A stretch of DNA of 64,000 nt from positions 1,426,001-1,490,000 of the forward strand of contig NC_061132.1 in the NCBI RefSeq assembly GCF_905220365.1, read 5' to 3'. Shown one piece after another: positions 21,196 to 34,105 of this stretch. The translations under genes were made by a program, and so were the position numbers. Each line of letters opens with the position of its first letter. Within the stretch, counting starts at the first letter, position 1. Under the pieces are notes generated by a model that was not told the DNA's origin, did not search any database, and saw only the letters and a program-made list of their open reading frames with translations. The stretch is from Vanessa cardui (Eukaryota > Arthropoda > Insecta > Lepidoptera > Nymphalidae).

Positions 21196-22264
21196 ATTAA
21201 TAAGTTCATGTCATCTATATACTTATACAATGTTCATATAATATTTTTCAAAATTAAATGTGTGGGGAATAATAATAGTTAATTTTCATTAGTCTCTGTC
21301 TTATATTTTAAAATTACTTATTCGCGTAAATCTAGCATATAATATAAAAAAGCGTGTTTCTAATATAAACATTACTATTAATCTTAATCAATTATGCCAT
21401 CACTTTCTATGGTGGATTATTGTACAAATGATTTTATACTTAAGAAAAAAGAGAAAGTCAAACTTCTAAGTTCATCTTTTTCAATAAATGTTTGAAATTT
21501 TGAGTCTCAGTTAAATTTGAAGTAGCACATTAAACTAAGTATACTATACGTAGTATATATGTAGAAAGTTTACGCAGTCTAATAGAACTACGATTACTAT
21601 CCACCTAATCGAGAATAGACGATCTATGTAAGCAACGAACCACGAATTTATCTATACAAGATGCTGCTTAAAACTGTGTAAAGAGGAGCAGGGTTAATCA
21701 GAAAATTCGTCTTGGCAACAGCCGTGACAATTAGCAGAAGAAGAATTATGAATACAAATCTTGTAAGTTACATAAGCGAAGACGATCGCGGTGTTAGCGG
21801 CCCAGCAACTAGCAATGCAGACATGATATCGCGCCGGGTAAAATATGGAGTTCGCATGATATTTCAGATTATCAAACGGTAATATTTTTAATGATTCGTT
21901 GTATATTATACTCGTGACATTCTTATTACTCCAACATGCTATAGGGCTTAATTTGCGTTTAAATTAAAATGAACTCGAGGGTTTTATTGCAGTGATGAAA
22001 TGTTTCTATCTTATTTTGAAACTTTAAGTAACTTTTATATTATGTAATGTAATCTGTTTTTTATTTATTCCTTTATTTAATTTTTTATAATGTATCGATT
22101 TGTAATCGATTTTAATCGATTAGTTTTGCGTGAAGTATCCATTTTATTGATGACTTATCAAACTTCTTAATTCAAACTCAAGTAGTTTATTAATGTATTG
22201 AGTAAATAAATTAAAAATATTGTAGTACACGTATACCAAACAATGTATGTATTTGTTATATGAA
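21196..22264. other. AT-rich non-coding DNA
   Basis: No gene or repeat recognised. Around 22095-22125 there is a tight cluster of ATCGAT/ATCGATT (CGATTTGTAATCGATTTTAATCGATTAG), possible homeodomain or DREF-like sites. Confidence 0.4.
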
Positions 22265-22395
22265 ATCACCTGGGTAGGTACCATACCTACGTACCATATG
22301 TTCTATGCCAATCAGCAATATGTATTGTTGTATTTGAATGTGATGAGTGAGCGAGCCAATGTAACATCAGGCATAAAATCTAAATTTAAGGTATA
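22265..22395 (-). repeat. Dispersed repeat E, minus strand, fragment
   Basis: CCTGGGTAGGTACCATACC is the complement of the family end. The complement of GGTTCC-poor middle DNA follows, and GTGAGCGAGCCAATGTAAC and GGCATAAAATC close it at the right. Confidence 0.6.
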
Positions 22396-23242
22396 GCAGT
22401 TTATGGAGTTGCCTTTTATTATATTCCTTAAACAGTGAGACATAAGAGAAAGACTTCTTTTATGCCATATCTCTCGTAATCTAAGTATCATATATGGAAA
22501 ATTGGATGGATGTATGTTTGTTATTCAATCAAGCAACAACGACTGAAGTTATGATAAGTAACTTTCATTCCTACTATGTGGCAAGCTTTCCTTTACCTCC
22601 TCACGAGCAAAGCAGCTAGCAGTAACTAGTGTATTATAAAATATGAAATATCATTCGTAGATTCGATCATTTCCGCGTCTGTTTCGCTAAGGCCTAATTT
22701 GTTTAGATCGTCCCCCTTATTGTCTTGCGTTCGTGGCTCACGAGCGATCAATTATAGAGGTTTTCATATGCAAATACCACGGGAGCAATTTTAATTACGT
22801 GTTCTGATTGCGTTATATATTGATTAGGTTCATTATGTACGGCCCGGGGAGTTGATAGATGATTTAATATGCACATTTGATTAAAGAAACTTTTGCAATC
22901 ATGCTTTCGTTTCAAGTTATGTATGTTTTTTGAATATATAATTATTTGTTGTTATTTATATTGAAATAACGATTATTTGATTGTAATGTTCAAATAGTAT
23001 AAGTTAAGAAACGTCCTGTATATGTCCTAACCTCCTTGTCAAAGTCTGTTAGGGTTTGAAGTTTATTCCAGCACGGTCCAATTTCATCAATTAATATACT
23101 TTCATAATTTATAAATTCAAGATATAAATTTGATTATTTTTTTTAGTAAATAAAATAGTATTAAAACATGTGATTAACACGTATACGATACGAGTACTAT
23201 ATAAAGTATTTATCATTTCTCGTATCGACTATTTTCCTCTAA
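22396..23242. other. Non-coding DNA with an octamer site
   Basis: No gene. From 22740 to 22870 the sequence is repeat-free and carries ATGCAAAT (22768-22775), a POU octamer, along with TTTTAATTACG and GGCCCGGGGAG. It could be a regulatory element. Confidence 0.35.
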
Positions 23243-23395
23243 CCTCTGGAGCTAAGTATGTCCATTGTACGTGTAGTTACACTGGCTCGCTCATCGGAAC
23301 ACAGCAATACTAATTGCTGCTTCGCTTTTAAATATAAGACGAGGTAGTACCTGCCCAGAAAGACTTGCACTGACCCTATAACTTAGTAAATAAAA
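23243..23395 (+). repeat. Dispersed repeat E, 3' half
   Basis: GTGTAGTTACACTGGCTCGC, TCGGAACACAGCAATAC, GAGGTAGTACCTGCCCAG and ACTTGCACTGACCCTA follow the family order, with the TTTGGCGGTAG segment altered. Confidence 0.7.
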
Positions 23396-23837
23396 AGATT
23401 TGGAAAACGCTATCCAAAGACATAAATCAAAACATCTCAAAGACAGACAAACATCCAAAGTTATTCCGACAAATGGATTCCAATGATGGAAATCTCAATT
23501 AACGATCGAGTTTTAAAGTTACAAAATTTGTTATCAAAGATAAAGTTATTAAACATCGAATATCCGATGAATGGGCAACGAGTTTGAAAATCGACGGTTC
23601 AACCCTTCTATGACAACTTGGGCGGAAAGGATCGTTGAATTTTTGATCTCAACTGGGGCGGGGGCGTCGGTGACATTATTAACACTTAATATTTAGTATC
23701 GTGGGGCTCCGATATATTTACTTATGGATTTTCTTTGTATTCGTGTTTTGTTAACTATATTTAATATTATTTAAAATATATGACATTAGTTGTTATTTGC
23801 GGATTCGCTCGTTTTTTAAGAGTTGGTTTTCAGGTAT
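23396..23837. other. Non-coding DNA
   Basis: No gene or repeat recognised. A GC patch GGGGCGGGGGCGTCGGTG lies near 23656-23673. Confidence 0.4.
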
Positions 23838-23945
23838 AAAAAGCAGCCTATTTCCTTCCTTTGACTTTAAACTTTATTTATAGCAAATTTCATCAATTTC
23901 GGTTCAGTCGTTTGCACGAAACCTTGACAGATATAATATAGAGTT
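23838..23945 (+). repeat. Repeat G, decayed retrotransposon 3' tail
   Basis: AAAAAGCAGCCTATTTCCTTCC, TAGCAAATTTCATCAATTTCGG, TTCAGTCGTTTGCACG and ACAGATATAATATAGAG match the tail at 18004. Confidence 0.6.
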
Positions 23946-26900
23946 AGTTATAATTAAAGAAAACTATTTCTAACAAAATTGGTTTGATTAAAAAAACTAG
24001 TTGTGTTTTATTTATATGTAACTGCTATTTACATTCAAGTTATTTTTTAATAATTTACTAATGAAAATTATTATTATCCTTGGCAACACCACCGAAAATA
24101 CACGAAAACAAAAGTTAATCTGTCTGCTTTATTAAACTTCAGCAGATAAATAAAATGTAATTAGTTACCCTCAACTGTTTGTCCAGAGTTCAAGAACGTA
24201 CCTGAAAAGAAAGTTACAATAATAAGTATTTATATTAAAAAAAAAAACTCAAGCAAAAATAATATAAAGACAAAGTACAACGTTCAATAGGAGCACATCC
24301 TCGTAACTTCAAACACCCCGCTCGTATCGCAAGTGTCGAAACTCGGGGGTAATTAATATTTTAATTGGACATTTTGTGCGTTGTTACTTAGCTGATACTG
24401 CTCGATAAATTCCGCGGCTAATAATGTCCCCCTCCCGGCTCGAGTACCTGTTTGATGTTGTGGTTAATATATTCGTACCAATTTTATGGTTCAACGAATA
24501 AAAGTGACACTGTATTTTATATTGAGGGCAAACAGTAGGCACCGTCATTTGGCGCCCGAATAGGGACCTGGAAAGTTTTCTTCGAGTTTTGGAACCAATT
24601 TCTATGACACCAGAAGAACTTTCCAGGTGATGCAAAAAATAAAGGTATTTTTTCAATTGATGATTTCGAGGATAAAACTTGGTTGAGCAATAAATTACTG
24701 GAAAAAAGATCTGAAATGGCCTGAAAGCGATCTATCCAAGCCCAAAGCGTTCTATCATCTACTAACTCATTACTTTTATAATAATTACTCTTTGAGATTC
24801 AAAATTCTTATTCTTATCATGTTAAAGACGTATCGCAGTAAGTATGAAAATGTCCATGATATACGAATATGTCACTACAGATTATACTAAGCAAAGCTAC
24901 TTCAAGTTTGAAGGTATCTCTTAAACTGAGAAAAGTTTTTACGAAATTTTGATATTGGGGTGCGTTAAACCCCTTTGCTTTTCAAATTAATCCAATCATC
25001 CCGTTCAAAGTATTATATTTATAAGCACATCTAGAATAAAAAGAATAATAAAATATATTGATGTAAATTTTTGGGATTCCTCTGACGTCTTTTCACAAGT
25101 ATTTAATTTCGATCGTTGTAATATATAAAATCGTTTAAAATTTAGTCAAAACTATACGATACACTATATTCATATTTATCTACAGTATACTTGTATGTTT
25201 GAGAATGAAATAGAGCTTACATTAATACAATAAAAACAAATGGATGTCTCATGCTCAGCCGGAAATCCGAATAAACAAACATTTATCGTCACAGAAAAAA
25301 TGCTGGTTACATAAAAAAAAAAAAACAATTAATAAAACATTCCAATTCCAAGCGTTGAACTATATCAAAGCTTTACCGATTATTCGAATCGAACAATTAA
25401 ATAATTCAGATGAAAACTTCGGGTGTGGCATAATCAAACGGCCATGGCACAAAACGCCTTTGACGCACTTGTCGAGTCTAATGAGGCACCTGAACAGGGG
25501 AACCGCAACACTTACTGCGAGTTTACGATCGCGATCTACGTTAAACGCGCGTTAAAAATGCTGTGGGTGGTAAGGATGGATCGGTACAGTCTGTGGATAT
25601 GAGTTAGCGGAATCGAATCTATATATATTAATGACATACCTGTGCTCAATAAATTCAGATTTAGATATGACAATTTTTAGGCAATCTAGGTCAAGTAGTT
25701 CTGTGTAGTTTTTTTATTATTTGGAAAGTATACTTTCCGTTTGGATCAGATACAGTTTTCTAGGCTTATAATATGAGTTGCTGATAATATATTATGTAAA
25801 TTGATTTAGTTCACTCAGTTATAAGACCAGGCTTTATATTAATTTATCGACATTAATTTTCTTTTGAAGCGGTAAAGAATTTTGACAAAAGAATAATTAC
25901 AGATGTCGTTATTGCAAAAACTTTTTGGTACGAATATTTGAGTTTCGATTGTTTCTGCTAGAATAAACCTCATACTCATGTATCATGACCAAAATCACAT
26001 CAGGGATTTTGTCTTGTATGGAGGCTAGGCCAGAATTGAGGAACAATTAGAATTTTTAAAATACCAAAAGATGAATTGAGTGCAGCCATTTTTTTACTAG
26101 CGGAAAAAAATCCAGAAATCAAATCCGTAGTGCAACTTATATTGTATTACGAAGGAACAAGTCTCATATTTATTTAAAAAAACACCTGCACTTACATATT
26201 TCATGAAATTGAAAATTATTAATTTATTAATTTGTTATTCTTACCCAAAAAATTACGTACGATCCTATTATTTTATGTAAGCCTAGTAATTTTTTTTTAA
26301 ACCCTCTTATTATGTTAAGATATTTTCAATATTAATTAGTTTTTAAAGTACTATAATAGTTGTATTTCTAAATAATGAGCAATTTGTTTGCAATTCTTCT
26401 TAAAAAGTTACACAACATTGTATCAATTTAATTTTCACAGCTCAAGTTAATCACAATAACTTTTGTCCCAGTAATCACAGTAACGGGTTTCGACAGCAAA
26501 AAAGTTGCCAAACTTAGCTTTATTCCTATTGATATTAGTCTATTCATTTATCAAATTAACTATATTTATAAACTACTACTTATACTATTTATATTAACAC
26601 CAGTATGTTTTTTAAATCTGATACTGATAAAATTACTCTGTGACCCCGTCGATCGGGCGCGAGTCACTTTGTGCTTTGCTGAGAGCGAGCAGTAATTGGT
26701 ATCTTTGATTGCATTTACGAGCCTTTCAAATAACATTTTTAATTGCTTCGTAATAACACCAACGATGCATATAGTAGGTATAGGTTGTTGCTATAGAATT
26801 TGGTGATTTTTTTTTCAGGTTTATTGAGTAATTGGGCAAGCTTAAGAGGGTCGTTTTAAGAATATTTTATCATTACAATATGAGATGTTTTTTGTTCACG

Positions 26901-27104
26901 CAAAATAGTATGTACAATTAACACTAAAATTTAGAAAACATATTTTGATATATAGACGAAAATATTTTTGTAGGAACAATAAACCTTTTTAGTAAGAAGA
27001 TATGCAACGAATGATATGTGTCCTAACCTACACAGGAACAGCTTAGTATAAAAACCTTAAAACTTGTCTTTTAGCTAAGAGGTCTGATAAAAATTCAATA
27101 ATTC
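23946..27104. other. Mostly unique AT-rich DNA
   Basis: Over 3 kb without a recognised gene or repeat family. Open frames at 24384-24656 (-) and 25244-25555 (+) are the longest here and have no recognisable features. Small GC-richer patches lie near 24300-24450 and 26640-26700. Confidence 0.45.
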
Positions 27105-27149
27105 CGGTTAACTCACGTTGTTGTCCTAATCACTGGGCCATCTCGGCTA
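27105..27149 (-). repeat. Metulj-like SINE head fragment
   Basis: CCTAATCACTGGGCCATCTCGG is the complement of the SINE head CCGAGATGGCCCAGTGGTTAG. Only about 45 bp remain and the body is absent. Confidence 0.6.
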
Positions 27150-29149
27150 TATCTGGGACATGAAAATTATATTATATTTCCAGCACGAAATCATATAATA
27201 TAGAGTTGTACTCGATAGTAATTTGAACTAAAAACGAACGAAACCGGGGCACGCGTAAGGTTAGTCGTAATTAAACTGGCTCTCCGAACTAATCAAGTTC
27301 CGTTACGGTCCCAAGACAATTTATACGTAAATCAATAAATCATCGCATCTCCAGCAAACTTTCTGAGCAAATGAAGATGATACACCGATCATACACATTG
27401 TGTAATAATTTCCATACGTCACCAAAAAGATTTTATATCGTTTAATTTTTTTTATATGGAACACCTTTCCTTTCGATTTCCTGCATTATGTTGGATTTTT
27501 TGAAATGGAACGGAAGTGTGTAACAACAAATCGGGCGCTACTAAGATAGCCGTCAAATAGTACCAAATTATTTTTACAATACTGTATAGGGCTTTAAATT
27601 TGATAGCCGCACAATTAGCAGCAAGTTGGATTGAATGGCTACAAATTATGAGTTCTTGTATTCGAACTTCGAGTCGGCTCAATAAATTTTATACTGAATC
27701 AACGTTAAAAATACTTTAGCAGATGATGAAGATGTCGGTTGCGTTACGCTCCTGAGTGAAAATGCTATATAATAGACTCTTTATCGGACCATAAGATTTA
27801 ATCTTGTGGACGTACCACGCGCATCCCATTTTGCTGTTACGTGGGTTTCAAGGTGGGTTGGTCAAGGTGATGAAATTTACTTGTACGGAGTCTGGAGTGG
27901 AAGCTAGTCTAGTCTATATAATTGACGTTAGTTCATATATTATCAAAATAATTCTAGGATCCAAAAGAACTTCATTACAAAATGTCATATCAGCTTAAAC
28001 GAAGCAAAAGTAAAATTAAATTTCACAGATCTGTGTGTGTGTTACGTTACTGGAACAAACTTCGACGCGAGATATAAATGCAGGCCTACGTCACTCCTAA
28101 GGCCAGACCACAAATCGTCCTCTGAGGAATTTATATAGGGTTGTTTTCATCTAAGGAACAACATCACCTTAACATATTAATGTGAGAAACACGTTACATA
28201 TACATATACGGAAGCTTGTATTGGATGCTTACATCTATCTTTTCTTATTATATTTGATCTCGGGCTATTGAAAACATATATGACGTAAAATTTTAAACTT
28301 CATATTAAATACTTTTTGGAATTAAAAATATATGTATTGACATTTGAAAACAATTTAGATTCTAGATGCAGATTACAAAAAAGTCCAATCTCGATGATGT
28401 TATAATGTTACTTGCGTTGTTTTCTGAGATGTTAATCTTTGCTTTGAAAAGAGAGCTCAAAAGATTCATTCATTGTCTATCCTTCTACTGCGGCTACATC
28501 GTGACCTTGAACTACACCTCTTTATACAACTGTTTTTATACGTATATATCTTGGAACTTTTACGGGTTTCTGTAAAATTTCTTCATAATATATTAGAATA
28601 TAAATTAAATACGCTACTCGGCACCTTTCGTTTTTTATGATATATTTGTATATTGTTTTTGTGGTGAAACGATAAACATCAAAATCAATGATTTTAAGAA
28701 TTAAATTAAGTATGATACACACAAGAGTACTATAATTTTGCGTATACTCGTGAAGAAGGTCGTGAAATTAAGCGAATATTAATATATGTATATCATATTA
28801 AATGCATAAAATAAACAGATCTTTGCATATATACATGCTTAATGATAATTAATGAATACGAAAATGAAACCGATATCGAATATATTGTTTTATATATCTG
28901 AAAATGATGATTCTGTACGGCATACAATTGTATTGCTATATTATTTACATGTTATAATAACTCAAAAAATTATAAACGATAAAAAAACAATATTATATTT
29001 TCAAGTCGATCGATGAGAGCCCCCTCACGTTATGAATATTAATTAGGTTTTAAGAGTATATGATTTTGTTTGATGACAAGAACTTGTCCCATGTATCTAA
29101 CTGTGGCATCATCTGAGGACTGATTTAACACAACACGGTCTAAGAAAAT
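27150..29149. other. Non-coding DNA
   Basis: No gene recognised. Open frames at 27452-27682 (-), 27804-27998 (+), 28366-28575 (+) and 28522-28722 (-) are AT-driven and lack family features. A GC-richer repeat-free patch lies at 27230-27350. Confidence 0.4.
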
Positions 29150-29900
29150 AAGGCATTGTCACATTAACCGTTGTAGCCGCTTCCGCGTGTCCGCGTCGAT
29201 GTTTATTTACACAATCACCCCTTCCCCAAACAGAGACAGTGTTGGTATACATTAGTGGGTGGAGGGAGATTTTATTGCCTCCCACGCCTTAAAATATTGT
29301 CTGATTCATTAGAGGATATTTCACATTTAAGTTTCGTGTGTGCTCTTAGCTTCCTTAGAATATTTTAACCGGCGAACTCGGTAGCAAATTTCGGAGGTGA
29401 TCATTTCGGGGCGGGGAGGGAACCGTTAACGACACTGTTGTTACAATTTTCTAAAAGGATACCGTTACGTTCGCGTAATAAGACGCTAAGATTCCCTTAT
29501 ACCCTTAATTATGGTGGGGGCGAGTGTGGAGGGGGGGTATAATGACACATGTATGTAAATATTCGTTGTAACGACTCGAGGTGGCGACGTGTGTACGCTT
29601 TAATGGGTGCTCGGTTGCTTTCTTTGATTAAAGAATTTTATTACGGCGTATAATTCACGATTAGACATTAAAGGGTTGGAAGCTGCGTCTCCAGATAAAG
29701 CGACGGTGTAATGACGGGTGCGTGATTCAGAATCATAATTGTTATTACCGGGAGCGTTGGTTAAAAATTAATGGCCATCAAATTGGAAAGTCTCGCTGGC
29801 GTCTTTGTGGGATGTTTTCCTATTAGGCGACATCCTGCGTTATCCTTTGATTGGTGAACAAAGGCTGATAAATTGGCTCGTAAATGGTATTTGTTCTTGA
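29150..29900. promoter_or_regulatory. Candidate conserved non-coding / enhancer block
   Basis: About 750 bp of balanced composition without repeats or coding frames. It contains CGCTTCCGCGTGTCCGCGTCG, TTTTATTACGGCGTATAATTC, CAGATAAAGCG (a GATA site near 29693), TTAAAAATTAATGGCCATC and a purine-rich GTGTGGAGGGGGGG. Density of homeodomain- and GATA-like cores is above the local background by eye. Regulatory function is inference. Confidence 0.35.
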
Positions 29901-30602
29901 TTAGCATACAATCAATTGCTGTTGATCTCAAAACAAACATTTTCGAATGCTTTATTTTTATCGATATCGATTTAAATTGATTATTAATTTTGAATCGATA
30001 ACATTTTTGATTTCATTTAACTATTATGAGATTAAACGAATGAATTCCAATTAAACGATTCTTCTTGTGTCTTATAGGAAAAGAAGAAAAGTTCAGAAGA
30101 ATATTGACAAAAGAAACAATAAAGTGCAATTATGAGATACTATGATGTTTTCGAACCTGACCCACCTGTTAGGGCTGCCGTAGGTTTTAGTTATAATAAA
30201 GCCGATGATTTATATAAATTACAGAGTTAATCTCGCATTTGTAATATTAGTAAATAAGACTTTGTCATATTATATAATTACAACAAAAAAATAAATAAAA
30301 AAATAAATTATTTTTAAATATAGAATTCTTTAAAAAACAAACATTTTATAACTTTTGTCTCAATCCCCACGCGAAACGGTAACACTAATCAGTACATTCA
30401 TAACAGTGGGTGTAATAAACCTATATTACGCAGCCCCCCATTTGAATCTTATAACCCGGTCGTGTTTTAAATTTTAATGAATATAGATATCTTTATCCAT
30501 TTCCAGCAACGAGTGGGGATAGGGGTGTGCATACATTAACAGGTGAAAGGATTGGGTCATTTAAATACCGATATTAATACTAATTAATAACACAACTTAC
30601 TA
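29901..30602. other. AT-rich non-coding DNA
   Basis: No gene recognised. ATCGATATCGAT near 29960 and repeated ATCGAT cores resemble the cluster near 22100. Confidence 0.4.
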
Positions 30603-30660
30603 ATTAGATAATTTACCGCCAAACAACAAAACTCAATATTGTTGTGATCGGGTTCGAACG
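30603..30660 (-). repeat. Dispersed repeat E fragment, minus strand
   Basis: TACCGCCAAACAACAAAACTC, then ATTGTTGTGATCGGGTTCGAA, is the complement of the CCGGAACACAAC...GTTTGGCGGTA core of family E. Confidence 0.6.
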
Positions 30661-32239
30661 GCGATTAAAACATTGCAACAGGTAGTTGTTTTATTTAGTC
30701 ATATTCGCAGTCTATTCTCTAGAATAGCTAGACAGGTACAGTTGGATGGTTTATAGCCTTTTGAAATATGGAATCCCTTAATGTACACTTTTTCTGTATT
30801 TATTTATTTTAGGGAAACAAACAATAAGATAAACGTATGGGATATGAATATATAAAATTACATATATCAGACAAGTTTCCACTGGTAATTAGACACGTAT
30901 TATTAAAATTAAAAAAAAAAGAATAGTATAATAGAGTATACTGTATTATATACTTTATCCAACCATAACAGAAAATAAATAAATTTGACGTCATATCATT
31001 GGTTGAGAGCTCGATTAATCTATGATACTGACTATGGATTTGAAAATATGACGTTATGAACGTTTACAAAACTGTTATCGAATTTTGGAAGTAAAATTAA
31101 AGTAGCAAGTTTAAAGAGCAAATAATGTTGCATTACAAATGAAGATATATTTATCAGAAACTCTTAGCAGTGCACAATATAGCTGAGTTACATGAAATAC
31201 GTCAATCTAAGGTTTCTTTATATTTTTTCCTACTTCCATTAAAATAGGCTGTAACTTAAATGTACCTATAGCTCTCATATAATGCCAACGACAGACGAAC
31301 TAGTTGAACATATAAACAAGCTACGTAAAAATTCGTCAAATCAAGGGCTTATCTTAGAATATACGAACATGTTATCCCTCGAAACGAAAGGGGATATTTT
31401 TTCATCCCCAGTCGCTCGAATTAAATTGCAGCTACTCGTAATTATAATTTTTCACATACCCACAATGGACTATTAACATAAGACTTGAATTTTATAATTA
31501 ATCATAAACATTAATATTTCTGAAATGGAGCTTGAAATAACGCAAGATTATATACATTTTGATTAAAACATTTGCAGCGTGCTATTAAATCTAATATGCA
31601 CAAGATCCGCCGTGTGCAGAACGCATAGTTGGTATTCCAATTAACTTTAACGACTTTTTTTTTTCATATTAATATTTAATGTATTATGACTTGCAAATTA
31701 GTTTCAGTGCCATTTCAAATATGGAAATTAACTATCAATATTTTGGCAGTGACTTTTGAATTTGTATGTCAGTTTAAGGACATTTTTCACACAATAAAAT
31801 TGTACAGAGACTGGCTAAATATACAGCTAATAATAGCCTATCACACAAGTCTCATATGGTATCATCGTTTCATCAGCCAATCGGAACTAAAAAAAAGCTT
31901 AAGTAACCCTGCAGGTATGACTGCTGGGTCAATTTTCTTTTAAGGAAAACCTTTGGGGTTTAATCAACCTCAGTGCTCCGTTGTGGGTTAGATGCAATAG
32001 CAAGCATTGCATTGTTCTCGTTTTGATGGTAATTAAACCAGGAAGGTCCTGTCATTGGCACAGAAATTATTGATATTTCTCTCGAGGCTAAGTCTAAGTG
32101 TCATGGGCAAAAGTTACTATTTCCCATCAAGTGTCAGTTAACTTCCATTTCTTTTATAAAAGTGTTTATATAATTACTGTTTTGTATTAGTTACTGGTTA
32201 TTAAAGACTAGATGTCAATTGCGGCGTTTAAGACGTTGT
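30661..32239. other. AT-rich non-coding DNA
   Basis: No gene recognised. Open frames at 30809-30994 (-), 31282-31476 (+) and 31686-31943 (+) were inspected and rejected: no domain, no supported splice sites, AT-biased residues. Confidence 0.4.
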
Positions 32240-32350
32240 TCATCTGCTTAGTCACGTTAGACATAAAAGCTCTCTCTTATAGTTCAAGCTGCTGCATCTA
32301 TATATAAAATTTCAGCAAATTCGGTACAGAGTTACTTTCGAATTTATAAT
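32240..32350 (+). repeat. Repeat G, decayed 3' tail
   Basis: CTATATATAAAATTTCAGC, then AAATTCGGTACAGAGTTACTTTCG and AATTTATAATATTAGAAG, is the end of the retroelement tail, with the GACAGACAG part deleted. Confidence 0.55.
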
Positions 32351-33077
32351 ATTAGAAGAAAGAAGCATGATGATTGAGTAAAAACATATACATAATCTTC
32401 CTCGTTAAGTTTTCATTGAAACTAAACGTTTCGTCAGTTAACCCAACTATCCAAAAATAAATTCCAAAGCATTTTTATTTTCCACAAGATAATTTAAATA
32501 TCGCTAGTAAAGTTCGTTCTACGTTCATTACTAATTACCACCTATCGCCCATATCGCGGTCGCGCCTATAAAAACGTCAAACGACGTTAATTGACATAGT
32601 AATTTGTGGTCTAATGAAATTGCTCCGATACTCTGCTCGTATTGGCCGATATCATTTGGCTTTTTAACGACTTCAGTCAAATCTATTTGATTTAGATGAC
32701 TCATGTTTCTTTTCTTGGATATCAATTGTCAAACAATTTTTTGTTGGTTTCTGAAAATTGTTAATATTAGTTGCATTTAATAACTTCAAACAAAGTGGAA
32801 TCATAAGCAATGTATTAAACCATTTTTTTATTCCATGGTATTATAACGACAGCTTAAAAATTCAAATCACCGGTTGATAATTTGAACCACATATAACAAA
32901 CTAAATAAAAAATTGTATAAAAAATAGATTTACAATTATATTTGATAAATAAGTATCAAAGAGCATATTTTTACATGTGATATACATTGAACAAAATTTT
33001 AAGCAAAAAAATAATGTTATTCTAAATTAATTAAAAAGTTTTTGAATAAATTAAGAAATATAGGTTATGAATGGAAT
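32351..33077. other. AT-rich non-coding DNA
   Basis: No gene or repeat recognised. Confidence 0.4.
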
Positions 33078-33332
33078 GTGTGCGTGTGCAAGCATAGAAA
33101 ATCCTTTTTACCCCTTACTCATATAATCCGATGGGACGGTACGATACAAGTTCACACAGTGGACTAAAGGCTCTACGTGCTTTCCGAGGTATGGGAGCGT
33201 AACCACAAGTGAATTGAAACTTCGGACTGCCGCTGAGAGCAAAATTCAATAAAAATTTATACCTCGACCCGGGATTTGACCCTGGCATCTAGAAGCGTTA
33301 TAATTAGCAACTAGACTAACGAGAAAGTTATG
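33078..33332 (-). repeat. Third tRNA-derived SINE, minus strand
   Basis: On the complement the head reads CTCGTTAGTCTAGTTGCTAA with a B-box-like GGGTCAAATCCCGGG (33272-33286). The body follows: GAAGTTTCAATTCACTTGTGG, TTACGCTCCCATACCTCGG, AAAGCACGTAGAGCC and GTCCCATCGGATTATATGAG. This is a known and widespread lepidopteran SINE type, distinct from the two other tRNA-headed families in the window. It is nearly complete. Confidence 0.8.
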
Positions 33333-33949
33333 CAATAAAATATCTTATTGTTACTTGTAGACGTTTATTTCGTAGCATTGTGCTACGAAGTGACTCAATT
33401 TTGTAGCTCTTGTTATTGCTGTGAAAAAGTTTTCTTTCACGTCATTACATATTCAAATATGAAAAGCCAAACTTTAATGAGATTTGTATTTAATTTATTA
33501 CATTAATGAAATAGTAATGTTTATATATTTTTTAAAGTCGATCTTTCCCATAATTACGGGCGTGTTTTTAAAACATAACACGGACATATAATATTAAATT
33601 ATTCGCTTTTGCTGATATTCAAGGAAAAAAGGTATTTCCATGGTTTATTTGTTTAAAACAAGCGTTCATAGCGACCATTAGCTTGATAGATCGTTACGAT
33701 TCCCGGTAGACGTAATTTGGGCACATCATAGTTTAGCGATATAATTGATTAAAATGCACTTCCAATTAATTGAAAAACGGAGCCACGCCATACGTTCTTC
33801 AAAGTTTATCGAGTGATGTTTATAAATAGCAAATTTAATTAATTAATTAATACTCTAGTAAATACAAATGCGGTTATTTTTAAACTGGTAACTTGATCTA
33901 TAATTTTGGCAACTAATTTCTTACTTTCATAAGTAATCTATACCTACTA
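33333..33949. other. AT-rich non-coding DNA
   Basis: No gene recognised. A short dyad CGTAGCATTGTGCTACGAAG lies at 33371-33390. Confidence 0.4.
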
Positions 33950-34105
33950 TCATTATTTATGTGAAAGTAACTCTGTCTGTCTGGCTGTTATTCTTTCACA
34001 ACCAAACAATGAACCGAATTTGATGAAATTTTTATGAAGCAAATTTCAACTGCAAAGCAGGACATAGGCTACGTTTTTTGCCTAACACGTGACAACCTCT
34101 AAAAA
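33950..34105 (-). repeat. Repeat G, retrotransposon 3' tail, minus strand
   Basis: GAAAGTAACTCTGTCTGTC, TCTTTCACAACCAAACAATG, AACCGAATTTGATGAAATTT and AGGACATAGGCTACGTTTTT are the complement of the tail at 18004. The first half is better preserved than the second. Confidence 0.75.
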
